Origin: Burkholderia sp. Bp9142
GTDB lineage: Bacteria; Pseudomonadota; Gammaproteobacteria; Burkholderiales; Burkholderiaceae
DNA: 64,000 bases
Assembly (NCBI RefSeq): GCF_003853415.1
Contig: NZ_QTPP01000012.1
Coordinates: forward strand, 124,001-188,000
Direction: 5' to 3'
A program made the translations under genes and the position numbers. Below, piece by piece: positions 1 to 9,980 of this stretch (positions are counted from its first letter, which is position 1; every line of letters begins with the position of its first letter). Under the pieces are notes generated by a model. That model made no database searches. It was given only the letters and a program-made list of their open reading frames with translations, and had not been told where the DNA came from.

Positions 1-2
1 CG

Positions 3-1058
3 CGCGACTGGGGGCTGCGGATCGGCGAGACCGAGACGACCTACTTCAACAGCGTGAATCGCAGCAAGCGGTCGATCTGCGTCGACCTGCAGACCGGGGA
101 AGGGCAGCGCATCGCGCGCGAGCTGGCCGCGCAGGCCGACGTGCTGATCCACAACTTCAAGTTCGGCGGCGCGGAGAAGCTCGGGCTCGGCTACGACACG
201 CTGGCCGAGCTGAATCCGCGGCTCGTGCATTGCGCGATCTCCGGCTACGACCGCTCGGGCCCGGAGGCCGCGCGGCCCGGCTACGACCTCGTCGTGCAGG
301 GCGAGGCGGGGCTGATGGCGCTGAATGGCGAGGCCGGCCAGCCGCCGCTGAAGTTCGGCGTCGCGGCGGTCGACCTGTTCACCGGCATGTATTCGGCGCA
401 GGCGATCCTCGCCGCGCTGTACGAGCGCCATGCGACGGGGCGCGGACGGCGCATCGAGATGGCGCTGTTCGACTGCGGGCTGATGATCACCGCGTACTAC
501 GGGCTCGACGCGCTGCTGATGGGCGAGGACCCGCCGCGCTACGGCAACGCGCATCCGTCGATCGTGCCGTACGGCGTGTTCGATGCGGCCGACGGCCCGC
601 TCGTGATCACGGTCGGCAACAACACGCAGTTCGTGCGTTTCTGCGACGCGATCGAGCGGCCCGACCTCGCCGCGGACGAACGCTACAGGACCAACCTCGG
701 CCGCTCCGAGAATCGCGCCGAACTGCTGCCGCAGATCCGCCGCGAACTCGCGTGCCGGCCGCGCGCGATGCTGCTCGCGGCGCTCTCCGGCGCGGGCATT
801 CCGTGCGGTGAAGTGCTCGGGCTGCACGACGCGCTGACGTCGGAGCGCGCGACCCGCGCGGGGCTCGTCACGCGGCAGCCGCATCCGGTCGCGGGCGGCG
901 TCGACGTGCTCGCGCCGCCGTACCGCTTCGACGGCGCGCGCCTGCCGGTGCGCGGTGCGCCGCCGGTGCTCGGCGCCGATACGGACGACGTGCTCGGCAG
1001 CTGGCTCGGACTGTCGGCGGAGGAAGTGGCGGTGCTGCGTGCGGACCGCATCGTGTAG
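3..1058 (+). CDS. CaiB/BaiF family III CoA-transferase, 5'-truncated by window edge
   Basis: Family III enzymes move CoA between a CoA thioester and a free carboxylate in the cytoplasm. The frame is open from base 3, giving RDWGLRIGETETTYFNS ahead of the first GTG at 54, so the real start lies upstream of the window. Family features seen are the early CVDLQTGEGQRIARELAAQAD segment with DVLIHNF, HCAISGYDRSGP, GYDLVVQGEAGLM, and RRIEMALFDC, whose Asp fits the position of the covalent catalytic aspartate. About 350 residues are visible; the family is usually ~400. The substrate cannot be deduced. The next gene is 95 bases downstream and not obviously co-transcribed. GC-rich codon use marks it as chromosomal backbone. 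Confidence 0.9.
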   Translation, partial: RDWGLRIGETETTYFNSVNRSKRSICVDLQTGEGQRIARELAAQADVLIHNFKFGGAEKLGLGYDTLAELNPRLVHCAISGYDRSGPEAARPGYDLVVQGEAGLMALNGEAGQPPLKFGVAAVDLFTGMYSAQAILAALYERHATGRGRRIEMALFDCGLMITAYYGLDALLMGEDPPRYGNAHPSIVPYGVFDAADGPLVITVGNNTQFVRFCDAIERPDLAADERYRTNLGRSENRAELLPQIRRELACRPRAMLLAALSGAGIPCGEVLGLHDALTSERATRAGLVTRQPHPVAGGVDVLAPPYRFDGARLPVRGAPPVLGADTDDVLGSWLGLSAEEVAVLRADRIV

Positions 1059-1152
1059 ATCGTTTTTGCCGCCGCGGCGCGGGCGGGAAGTCGACGCGCC
1101 GACCATCCACAAGACCGCTCTCGCGAGACGACGAGACGATATTGGAGACACC

Positions 1153-1458
1153 ATGGAGCTTTCCGTCATCGAATCGGTCACGGCGCGCCGTGACTACCAG
1201 CAGCTCGTGCGTGCGCGGCGCCGCTTCAGCTTCACGCTGACGGCGCTGATGATCGCGACCTACTACGGCTTCATCCTGCTCGTCGCGCTCGCGCCGCACG
1301 TGCTGGCCGCGCCGCTGTACCGCGGTGCGACGACCACGGTCGGGATCGCCGCGGGCGTCGCGATCATCCTGGTCGCGATCGGCCTGACCGCGTGCTACGT
1401 GCTGCGCGCGAACCGTGCGTTCGACCGCCGCGTCGACGCGATCCTGCAGCGTTCGTGA
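1153..1458 (+). CDS. DUF485 small inner-membrane protein
   Basis: A 101-residue protein with two hydrophobic segments (about residues 29-51 and 60-83) and charged ends, the usual DUF485 shape. The start ATG follows GGAGACACC, a good ribosome binding site. Its stop overlaps a possible upstream ATG of the following symporter gene. DUF485 genes (yjcH type) are typically paired with the acetate/cation symporter actP, exactly as here, so it probably supports the function or assembly of that carrier. No catalytic motif is visible, and the precise role of the family is not known to me. Confidence 0.85.
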   Translation: MELSVIESVTARRDYQQLVRARRRFSFTLTALMIATYYGFILLVALAPHVLAAPLYRGATTTVGIAAGVAIILVAIGLTACYVLRANRAFDRRVDAILQRS

Positions 1459-1469
1459 TGGAGGCCGAC

Positions 1470-3155
1470 ATGCGACGTATCTCGAGCGCGCTCGGCGCGC
1501 TGGCCGTTCTCGTTTCCTCCGCCGCCCATGCGACTTCCGTCGCGGGCCCGATGCCCGACAAGGTCGAGCTGAACCCGGTCGCGATCGCGATGTTCTTCGC
1601 GTTCGTGTTCGCGACGCTCGCGCTCACGCGCTGGGCCGCGCGCCGCACGCGCTCGACGCGCGACTTCTACACGGCCGGCGGCGGCATTACCGGGCTGCAG
1701 AACGGGCTCGCGATCGCGGGCGACTACATGTCGGCCGCGTCGTTCCTCGGGTTGTCGGGGATGGTGTTCATGTTCGGCTTCGACGGGCTGATCTACTCGA
1801 TCGGCTTTCTGGTCGGCTGGCCGTTCGTGATGTTCCTGATCGCCGAGCCGCTGCGCAACCTCGGCAAGTTCACGTTCGTCGACGTCGTCGCGTATCGCTT
1901 CGCGCAGCGGCCGATCCGGCTGCTGACGTCCGCGAACGCGCTGACGATCGTCGTGCTCTACCTGGTCGTGCAGATGGTCGGCGCGGGCAAGCTGATCCAG
2001 CTGCTGTTCGGGCTGTCGTACGGCACGGCGGAGCTGATCGTCGGCGTGCTGATGGTCGTCTACGTATTCTTCGGCGGGATGACCGCGACGACCTGGGTGC
2101 AGGTGATCAAGGCCGTGCTGCTGCTGTGCGGCGCGACGCTGCTCGTCCTGCTCGCGCTCGCCGAATTCGGCTTCAGCGTCGACGCGATGTTCCGCCGCGC
2201 GGTGGCCGTGCATCCGGGCGCGCTGTCGATCATGGGGCCCGGCAAGCTGATCCGCGATCCGGCCAACGCGCTGTCGCTCGGCATCGCGCTGATGTTCGGC
2301 ACGGCCGGCTTCCCGCACATCCTGATGCGCTTCTTCACGGTGCCGAACGCGAAGGAGGCGCGCAAGTCGGTGCTCTACGCGACGGGCTTCATCGGCTATT
2401 TCTATTTGCTGACCTTCGTGATCGGCTTTTCCGCGATCGTGCTGCTCGCGCAGCATCCGGAATTCTTCCGGCTCGGCGCGAACGGCACCTTCAACCTGAC
2501 GCACGACCTGCTCGGCGGATCGAACATGGTCGCGGTGAAGCTTGCGCAGGCGGTCGGCGGCAACTGGTTCTACGGCTTCATCGCGGCCGTCACGTTCGCG
2601 ACGATCCTCGCGGTGGTCGCCGGGCTGACGCTCGCCGGCGCGACCACGATCTCGCACGACCTGTATGCGCAGATGTGGGCGCGCGGCAAGCCCGACGAGC
2701 GGCTGGAGATGCGCATCTCGCGTGCGGCGACGATCGGCTTGTCGGCGATCGCGATCGCGCTGTCGATCCTGTTCGAGCACGTGAACGTCGCGTTCATGGT
2801 CGGCCTCGTCGCGGCGGTGGCCGCCAGCGCGAATTTCCCGGTGCTCGCGATGTCGATCTTCTGGCGCGGGATGACGACGCGCGGCGCGGTGCTCGGCGGC
2901 GGCCTCGGCCTCGCGTCGGCGGTCGCGCTCACGGTGCTGTCGAAGTCGGTGTGGGTCGACGTGCTGCACCACGCGCACGCGCCGGTATTCCTCGACAACC
3001 CGGCGCTCGTGTCGGTGCCGCTCGCGTTCATCGGGATCGTCGTCGGCTCGCTCGCGGACCGCGGCGAGCGCGCGCGTCGCGAGCGCGACGCGTTCGCGCA
3101 GCAGGAGTTCTATGCGCAGACGGGCGTGCTGGCCAGTCGCGCCGTGCAGCACTGA
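1470..3155 (+). CDS. actP: Cation/acetate symporter, sodium:solute symporter family (ActP-like)
   Basis: An inner-membrane SSS-family carrier coupling uptake of a short carboxylate (acetate-type) to a cation. About 561 residues. The N-terminus ([21 protein letters not shown]) looks like the cleavable signal seen in ActP. It is followed by ~13 hydrophobic segments and family motifs [47 protein letters not shown] and [16 protein letters not shown] chose ATG 1470 because GGAGG lies 5-6 bases before it; ATG 1458, overlapping the DUF485 stop, is the alternative. The DUF485 pairing supports ActP. Acetate specificity is inferred from the family and not shown by the sequence. Confidence 0.88.
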   Translation: MRRISSALGALAVLVSSAAHATSVAGPMPDKVELNPVAIAMFFAFVFATLALTRWAARRTRSTRDFYTAGGGITGLQNGLAIAGDYMSAASFLGLSGMVFMFGFDGLIYSIGFLVGWPFVMFLIAEPLRNLGKFTFVDVVAYRFAQRPIRLLTSANALTIVVLYLVVQMVGAGKLIQLLFGLSYGTAELIVGVLMVVYVFFGGMTATTWVQVIKAVLLLCGATLLVLLALAEFGFSVDAMFRRAVAVHPGALSIMGPGKLIRDPANALSLGIALMFGTAGFPHILMRFFTVPNAKEARKSVLYATGFIGYFYLLTFVIGFSAIVLLAQHPEFFRLGANGTFNLTHDLLGGSNMVAVKLAQAVGGNWFYGFIAAVTFATILAVVAGLTLAGATTISHDLYAQMWARGKPDERLEMRISRAATIGLSAIAIALSILFEHVNVAFMVGLVAAVAASANFPVLAMSIFWRGMTTRGAVLGGGLGLASAVALTVLSKSVWVDVLHHAHAPVFLDNPALVSVPLAFIGIVVGSLADRGERARRERDAFAQQEFYAQTGVLASRAVQH

Positions 3156-3176
3156 TTCGTTCGACGAATGGGCAAA

Positions 3177-3230
3177 TCCGTCCGGATCGCCGGACGGAAA
3201 TTTTCCGGAAATCCGGAATTCCGGATTTCC
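3177..3230. promoter_or_regulatory. Cluster of three palindromes, candidate DctD enhancer sites
   Basis: Three abutting perfect inverted repeats: 3177-3198 (arms TCCGTCCGG/CCGGACGGA), 3195-3207 (CGGAAA-T-TTTCCG) and 3207-3230 (arms GGAAATCCGG/CCGGATTTCC around AATT). They lie 60-110 bases upstream of a sigma-54-type promoter, where upstream activator sites for a DctD-type enhancer-binding protein are expected; known DctD sites are inverted repeats with a TCCGCA/TGCGGA flavour. The first palindrome could instead help terminate the symporter transcript. The functional assignment is inference from position. Confidence 0.5.
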
Positions 3231-3289
3231 TTGCCTGCCGTATTATGAGAAATACAATGAAAACAACGGCTTGAGGGGTTCCGGAAACC

Positions 3290-3304
3290 TGGCATCGACC
3301 TTGC
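3290..3304 (+). promoter_or_regulatory. Sigma-54 (-24/-12) promoter for dctA
   Basis: TGGCATCGACCTTGC matches the sigma-54 pattern TGGCAY-N5-TTGC with exact GG and GC dinucleotides and spacing. It lies ~205 bases before the dctA start, with palindromes upstream. The downstream regulator DctD carries the sigma-54-contacting GAFTGA loop, so promoter, activator and target occur together at one locus. Confidence 0.75.
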
Positions 3305-3510
3305 GATATGAAAAGCACGGCCATCCCCCCGGCCTGACTATTAAACCAAGGAGACAATCGATGACCACTGCCTTCCATCCCCTCCGGACGTCCTGAGGCA
3401 TCGCTTGTTGCGGCACGGCAGCCGCGCGGGCGAGTGAATCTTCCCCTGTGACATTCGTCCGCGCGCGTGACGCCGTTTCCACCGGCTCATCTACTTCAGC
3501 AGGAACCATC

Positions 3511-4800
3511 GTGAAGAAGAAACCCTTCTACAAAGTGCTCTATGTGCAGGTGATCTTCGCCATCATCGTCGGCGTGATCCTCGGCCACTTCTATCCGGCG
3601 CTCGCCACCGACATGAAACCGCTCGGTGACGGCTTCATCAAGTTGATCAAGATGGTGATCGGCCCGATCATCTTCTGTACGGTCGTCACCGGCATCGCCG
3701 GCATGGAGGACATGAAGAAGGTCGGCCGCGTCGGCGGCAAGGCGCTGCTGTACTTCGAGGTCGTGTCGACCTTCGCGCTGCTGCTCGGCCTCGCGGCCAC
3801 GCACATCCTGCGTCCGGGCGTCGGCTTCAACATCGATCCGGCGACGCTCGACGGCAAGGCCGTCGCATCGTACGCGGCGAAGGCGCACGGGCAGTCGACG
3901 GTCGACTTCCTGATGCACATCATCCCGAACACGATGGTCGATGCGTTCGCGCAGGGCGAAATCCTGCAGATCCTGCTGATCGCGCTGTTGTTCGGCAGTG
4001 TGCTCGCGCACCTCGGCGAGCGCGGCAAGGTCGTCACCGACTTCATCGACGGCCTCACGCGCGTGCTGTTCGGCATCGTGCACATCGTCACGAAGCTGGC
4101 GCCGATCGGCGCGTTCGGCGCGATGGCGTTCACGATCGGCAAGTACGGCGTCGGCTCGCTGGTGCCGCTGCTCAAGCTGATCGGCACGTTCTACCTGACG
4201 TCGGTCGTGTTCGTGCTGGTCGTGCTCGGCGCGATCGCGCGCGCCACGGGCTTCTCGATCATCCGCTTCGTGTCGTACATCAAGGAAGAGCTGCTGATCG
4301 TGCTCGGCACGAGCTCGTCGGAAGCCGCGCTGCCGCAGCTGATGGAAAAGCTCGAGAAGGCCGGCTGCTCGCGGTCGGTCGTCGGCCTCGTCGTGCCGAC
4401 CGGGTACTCGTTCAACCTCGACGGCACCAACATCTACATGACGATGGCCGTGCTGTTCATCGCGCAGGCGACCAACATCGAACTGACGTGGATGCAGCAG
4501 CTCACGCTGCTCGCGGTCGCGATGCTGACGTCGAAGGGCGCGAGCGGCGTCACCGGCGCGGGCTTCATCACGCTCGCCGCGACGCTCGCCGTCGTGCCGA
4601 CGATCCCGCTGTCGGGCATGGTGCTGATCCTCGGCATCGACCGCTTCATGAGCGAATGCCGCGCGCTGACCAACATCGTCGGTAACGGTGTCGCAACCGT
4701 CGTCGTGTCGGCGTGGGAGAAGGAGCTCGACCGCAACCAGCTGCGCCAGGCGCTGAAGGGCGGCGGCGAGGTCAAGGCGACCGAGACGGCCGGCGTCTGA
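3511..4800 (+). CDS. dctA: C4-dicarboxylate transport protein DctA (DAACS family)
   Basis: An inner-membrane proton/sodium symporter for succinate, fumarate and malate. It has 429 residues, the usual DctA length. Typical features are the first helix after [40 protein letters not shown], a serine-rich reentrant loop ([11 protein letters not shown]), [20 protein letters not shown] and [19 protein letters not shown]. The GTG start 3511 is chosen because KKKPFYK is the conserved beginning of the family and AGGAACC precedes it; an in-frame start at 3448 would add 21 residues unlike the family. It is followed by dctB/dctD and preceded by a sigma-54 promoter, so it is probably induced by C4-dicarboxylates through that pair. 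Confidence 0.95.
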   Translation: MKKKPFYKVLYVQVIFAIIVGVILGHFYPALATDMKPLGDGFIKLIKMVIGPIIFCTVVTGIAGMEDMKKVGRVGGKALLYFEVVSTFALLLGLAATHILRPGVGFNIDPATLDGKAVASYAAKAHGQSTVDFLMHIIPNTMVDAFAQGEILQILLIALLFGSVLAHLGERGKVVTDFIDGLTRVLFGIVHIVTKLAPIGAFGAMAFTIGKYGVGSLVPLLKLIGTFYLTSVVFVLVVLGAIARATGFSIIRFVSYIKEELLIVLGTSSSEAALPQLMEKLEKAGCSRSVVGLVVPTGYSFNLDGTNIYMTMAVLFIAQATNIELTWMQQLTLLAVAMLTSKGASGVTGAGFITLAATLAVVPTIPLSGMVLILGIDRFMSECRALTNIVGNGVATVVVSAWEKELDRNQLRQALKGGGEVKATETAGV

Positions 4801-4927
4801 CATCATGAAGGAGCAGGCGGCGGCACCGCCCGCAGGCGGCGCGCCGCGCGGCGGCCGGGGCGGCTGGGGCAGTGATGCGGAGCCCTATGACACAATAGGC
4901 GATCCGCATCGCCAGGAAGCCACGTCC

Positions 4928-6823
4928 GTGAAGCGCCGCCTGCTCATCCTCGTCGTGCTTGCCGCCGCGCTCGCGGCGGCCTGCGCGCTGACGTGGACCG
5001 TCACGTGGCAGCGCGGCGTCGCCGAGCTGCAGCGCAACGCCGCGGTGCGCGTCGACCGCACCACCAACGCGCTCAAGAGCACGCTCGATCGCTACGAATC
5101 GCTGCCCTATCTGCTGGGCAGCCATCCGTACGTGCTGGACCTGCTCGCCGAGCCGAAGCGCGCCGATTTCACCGCGCGCGCGAACCGCTATCTCGAAGAC
5201 CTCAACGAACACGCACACGCGACCGTCACCTACGTGATCGGCGCGGACGGTCTGTGCGTCGCCGCCAGCAACTGGCGCGCGCCCGACAGCTTCGTCGGGA
5301 TCGGATACCAGTTTCGTCCGTATTTCATCGACGCGATGAACGGCCGGGTCGGCCGCTTCTTCGCGATCGGCACGATCTCGCGCGATCCCGGCTACTACAT
5401 TTCGCAGCCGGTGTGGCGCGGCGGCAGGATCGCGGGCGTCGTCGTCGTGAAGCTCAATCTCGAATGGTTCCAGGGCGCCGATGCGTCCGAGCCGCTCGTC
5501 GTCGCGGACGATCACGGCGTCGTGTTCCTGTCGTCCGTGCCCGCATGGAAGTACCACACGCTGCATCCGCTGACGGGGCCCGTCGCCGCGTCGATCTACG
5601 AGACGCGCCAGTACGCGCAGCAGCCCGTCACGCCGCTGCCGCTGCGCGTCGAGCAGGTGCTCGGCGCCGATGCGGAGATCGTGCGGCTCGGTCCCGGCCT
5701 GCGCGCGCCGCGCTTCCTCGCCAGCAAGCGGCGGATCGGCGAGCCGGACTGGCTGCTCGTCACGCTCGCGCCGATCGCGCCCATCGACGCCGACGCGCGC
5801 AATGCGACGATCGTCACCGGCTTCGGCTTCGTGTCGGTCGCGTTGCTCGCGTTCTACTGGCGCATGCGCCGCGCACGCGTGCGCGAGATGATCCGCGGCC
5901 GTGCGCTGCTGCAGCAGGCGTATGCGGAGCTGAACCGGCGCGTCGAGGAACGCACGGCCGACCTGTCGGAAGCGAACACGCAATTGCAGAAGGAAGTCGG
6001 CGACCGGATTCGCGCGGAACAGGAATTGCGCGCCGCGCACGATGAACTGATCCAGGCGAGCAAGCTCGCCGCGCTCGGCCAGATGGCGGCCGGCATCACG
6101 CATGAACTGAACCAGCCGCTCGCGGCGTTGCGCAGCTTCTCGGACAACACGCGCGTGCTGCTCGATCGCGGCGAGCAGGCGGCCGCGCGCGAGAACCTCG
6201 AGGCGATCGCCGCGCTGACCGAGCGGATGGGCAAGATCACCAACCAGCTGAAGCTGTTCGTCGGCCGCGCGAAGCCGCGCAACGAGCAGGCGCTCGTCGT
6301 GCGCGCGCTGCGCAGCGTGCTGTCGCTGCTCGGCGACCGGCTGCGCGGCGTCGCGCTCACGCTGACGCTGCGGGATTCGACCGTGTCGCCCGCGCAGGAT
6401 GCGCCGCTCGACCTCGCGCGCGATTATCCGGAACTCGTTGCCCGGTGCGAGGACCTGCGCCTCGAACAGGTGCTGATCAACCTGCTCGGCAACGCGCTCG
6501 ACGCGGTCGCGGGCGTCGCGGCACCGGCGATCGACGTGACGATCGCGGTGTCGGCCGCGACGCTTGCGGTCGAGGTGCGCGACAACGGCTCAGGCATCGC
6601 GCCCGACTTGCTGCCGCGTTTGTTCGAACCGTTCTTCACGACGAAGGAAATGGGGCGCGGGCTCGGGCTCGGTCTTGCGATCTCGTCGTCGATCGCGAGC
6701 GACGCGGGCGGCGCGCTGACCGCGCGCAACGCGCCGTCCGGCGGCGCGCTGTTCGTCTTGACGCTGCGGCGTGCGCGCACGCATCATCCGGACTCCGTGT
6801 CCGAGCCGACGGGCTCGCATTAG
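4928..6823 (+). CDS. dctB: C4-dicarboxylate sensor histidine kinase DctB
   Basis: A membrane sensor kinase of the DctB/DctD pair. It has ~631 residues: TM1 at about 4-22, a ~270-residue periplasmic sensor domain of double-Cache type with YVIGADGLCVAASNW and GYQFRPYFIDAM, TM2 near 295-313 (IVTGFGFVSVALLAFYW), a coiled coil, a HisKA H-box (GQMAAGITHELNQPLAAL, phospho-His about 392), and a HATPase domain with NLLGNALDAV, DNGSGI and GRGLGLGLAIS. GTG 4928 places the start just before TM1, after AGGAAGCC. A longer in-frame ATG at 4805, five bases after the dctA stop, would add a Gly/Ala/Pro-rich tail of 41 residues and cannot be excluded. Confidence 0.92.
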   Translation: MKRRLLILVVLAAALAAACALTWTVTWQRGVAELQRNAAVRVDRTTNALKSTLDRYESLPYLLGSHPYVLDLLAEPKRADFTARANRYLEDLNEHAHATVTYVIGADGLCVAASNWRAPDSFVGIGYQFRPYFIDAMNGRVGRFFAIGTISRDPGYYISQPVWRGGRIAGVVVVKLNLEWFQGADASEPLVVADDHGVVFLSSVPAWKYHTLHPLTGPVAASIYETRQYAQQPVTPLPLRVEQVLGADAEIVRLGPGLRAPRFLASKRRIGEPDWLLVTLAPIAPIDADARNATIVTGFGFVSVALLAFYWRMRRARVREMIRGRALLQQAYAELNRRVEERTADLSEANTQLQKEVGDRIRAEQELRAAHDELIQASKLAALGQMAAGITHELNQPLAALRSFSDNTRVLLDRGEQAAARENLEAIAALTERMGKITNQLKLFVGRAKPRNEQALVVRALRSVLSLLGDRLRGVALTLTLRDSTVSPAQDAPLDLARDYPELVARCEDLRLEQVLINLLGNALDAVAGVAAPAIDVTIAVSAATLAVEVRDNGSGIAPDLLPRLFEPFFTTKEMGRGLGLGLAISSSIASDAGGALTARNAPSGGALFVLTLRRARTHHPDSVSEPTGSH

Positions 6824-6908
6824 GCCCGGACCCGGTCGGCGCACGACCGGCATCAACGAGAGCCGCGCGCGCCCCCGCCGCGCGGCCTGTCAGGAGCAAG
6901 TGACTACG

Positions 6909-8264
<1,356 letters not shown>

Positions 8265-8270
8265 AAACGA

Positions 8271-8311
8271 GACGGACCGCGGAACCGGGCTGGCCGGTCG
8301 TGCGGTCCGTC
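8271..8311 (+). terminator. Possible terminator hairpin after dctD
   Basis: Perfect 10-base arms GACGGACCGC (8271-8280) and GCGGTCCGTC (8302-8311) flank a GC-rich loop directly after the dctD stop and before the convergent TlpA-type gene. There is no clear T-tract, so intrinsic termination is uncertain. Confidence 0.4.
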
Positions 8312-8372
8312 GTGCGGAGCAGGGCGCGGCGTGCGTCCCTGCGAGTCTTGTCGTGCGGCGCTTAGGCGGCGC

Positions 8373-8909
8373 TCAGGCCGCGTTGCTGTCGAGCGCCTTC
8401 TTGAGCAGCGCGTCGAGTTCCGCGAATTGCGGTGCCCCGACGTAGCGCTTCAGGATCTTGCCGTTCTTGTCGACGACGAAGGTCGTCGGCGTGAGCTGCA
8501 CGTTGCCGAACTGCTTCGCGACGCTGCCGTCGTCGAGCGCGACCTTGAACGGCAGCTGGCGCGTCTGCGCATAGTTCGCGACGTACATCGGCGGGTCGTA
8601 GTTCATCGCGACCGCGACGAATTCCAGCCCCTGACCCTTGAAGCGATTGTAGGTATCGACCATCTGCGGCATTTCCTGCATGCAGGTCGCGCAGCTCGTC
8701 GCCCAGAAATTGACGAGGTAGACCTTGCCCTTCAGGTCGCCGGCCGTCGACACCTTCTGGCCCGACAGCAGCGTGAACGTGGCGTCCGGCGCGGTGGACT
8801 TGCCGTTGAACGCGAAGAAGCCGGCAACGGCGATGGCCGCGACGACGACGGCCGCCACGATATAGCGGGCGGGGCCGGTGCGGCGCTGGGCGGGAGGCGT
8901 GGTGTTCAT
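8373..8909 (-). CDS. TlpA/ResA-family thiol:disulfide oxidoreductase, membrane-anchored
   Basis: A 178-residue thioredoxin-fold protein anchored by one N-terminal TM segment (about 16-35), with its domain on the periplasmic side. The redox motif is WATSCATCMQEMP (C73-A-T-C76). The expected cis-Pro strand appears as VQLTPTTFVVDKNGKI, followed by RYVGAPQF. Family members reduce periplasmic disulfides, often for cytochrome c or metalloprotein assembly; the partner here is not deducible. The gene is convergent with dctD and divergent from the next lipoprotein gene. ATG 8909 is supported by the following charged n-region and TM helix. Confidence 0.9.
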   Translation of the reverse strand: MNTTPPAQRRTGPARYIVAAVVVAAIAVAGFFAFNGKSTAPDATFTLLSGQKVSTAGDLKGKVYLVNFWATSCATCMQEMPQMVDTYNRFKGQGLEFVAVAMNYDPPMYVANYAQTRQLPFKVALDDGSVAKQFGNVQLTPTTFVVDKNGKILKRYVGAPQFAELDALLKKALDSNAA

Positions 8910-9073
8910 CTGCGGTGCTCTCGGAGTCGGTCGATGACGCGGATCGATGCGAAGGACGTCGAAATTCGACGCTCATTTTAGCGCGAATGCGCCGCATGCA
9001 CCGGCGGCCGCCACACATCCCGGGTGTCGGCTTCGGCGGATAATGAGCACTTTTGCCTGTCCCCGTCACTGCC

Positions 9074-9646
9074 ATGCTGAAGGAAGTCATTGATTCGTCG
9101 CGCCCCCTTTTTCGCTCGCTGCGACACTTCGCCGCGCTCGCGTGCGTGAGCGCGGCGCTGGCCGCCTGCTCGCCGTCATATGACTGGCGTACGCTGCACA
9201 ACGACGCCGGCTACACGATCGACCTGCCGGCGAAGCCGACCGTCGAGAACCAGCCGGTGGCGGTCGGCGGCGCGTCGATGCCGATGCGGATGCAGGCCGC
9301 GCACGTCGACGGCGCGGTGTTCGCGGTCGGCACGCTGACGCTGCCCGACGACCGCGACGACACGCGCCGCGCCGCGCTCGAGTTCCTGCGCGCCGGGCTG
9401 TCGCGCAATCTCGAAGGCGCGCCGCAGACGGGCTCGGTGCCGGTGCCGCTCGCGGCCGGCGGCGCGGTAAACGGGCTCGAGCTGCGTGTCGCGGGCGCGG
9501 CCAGCGGCGGCGACCACGCGCACAAGACGATCGTCGCGCGGCTCGTGGCGCGCGGCCGGCATGCGTACCAGGCCGTCGTGATCGCCGACGGGCCGCTCGC
9601 GCAGGAACAGCTCGACCAGTTTTTCGGCTCGTTCAAACTCGACTGA
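9074..9646 (+). CDS. Putative lipoprotein of unknown function
   Basis: About 190 residues. The N-terminal stretch FAALACVSAALAAC ends in a lipobox (LAAC, C32), so a secreted, lipid-anchored protein is likely, although the n-region is longer than usual. The rest is a soluble domain with DAGYTIDLPAKPTVENQ and a C-terminal FFGSFKLD, a pattern I associate with small Burkholderia hypothetical lipoproteins; I cannot name a function. ATG 9074 follows a plausible context; a TTG at 9053 is a longer alternative. GC-rich, so backbone. Confidence 0.75.
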   Translation: MLKEVIDSSRPLFRSLRHFAALACVSAALAACSPSYDWRTLHNDAGYTIDLPAKPTVENQPVAVGGASMPMRMQAAHVDGAVFAVGTLTLPDDRDDTRRAALEFLRAGLSRNLEGAPQTGSVPVPLAAGGAVNGLELRVAGAASGGDHAHKTIVARLVARGRHAYQAVVIADGPLAQEQLDQFFGSFKLD

Positions 9647-9742
9647 CACCGGCCGGCGAGGGCCGCTCAGACATTCGGTGACAACTGAAAGTTCATTCGC
9701 AGCTTTCGACGCTAATCGCCGGATTTTGCGGGGATTTTTCGG

Positions 9743-9765
9743 CTATCCACAGCGCATGTGGATAA
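9743..9765. promoter_or_regulatory. Inverted pair of DnaA-box-like sites
   Basis: CTATCCACA (9743-9751) faces TGTGGATAA (9757-9765, exact complement of the TTATCCACA consensus) with five bases between them. They sit in the 334-base gap between the convergent lipoprotein gene and comM (9647-9980), which otherwise shows no gene. Seen directly; a role as a DnaA titration or regulatory site is inference, and nothing else here suggests a chromosomal origin. Confidence 0.45.
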
Positions 9766-9980
9766 CTTTGTTGAAAAGTTGGCCGAATCTCGCGCAAAGC
9801 CATGCCGGACGGCCTTCCGGGACATTTGATAGCGTGCATGCCATTTTGGAAAAATCAATCAAAACAACGGGATACGAATTTCTCGATGAACAGGCGTTCG
9901 CGCGCGGATATCCGGGGCCGGATTCGCGAAATTGTGCATAAGTCAAGTCTTGACAGCCGTGTTTTGTCCTCCAATGGCGT

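Noticed and set aside
1395..3152. 585-codon open frame on the minus strand opposite the symporter gene
   Set aside because: Arg/Asp/His-rich translation typical of antisense to GC-rich DNA; the plus strand encodes a clear membrane carrier. The same applies to long antisense frames at 3496-4806, 4772-6103, 6636-8192 and 10200-11612.
9647..9980. Chromosomal replication origin
   Set aside because: Only two DnaA-like boxes and no AT-rich unwinding region or dnaA/dnaN genes nearby.
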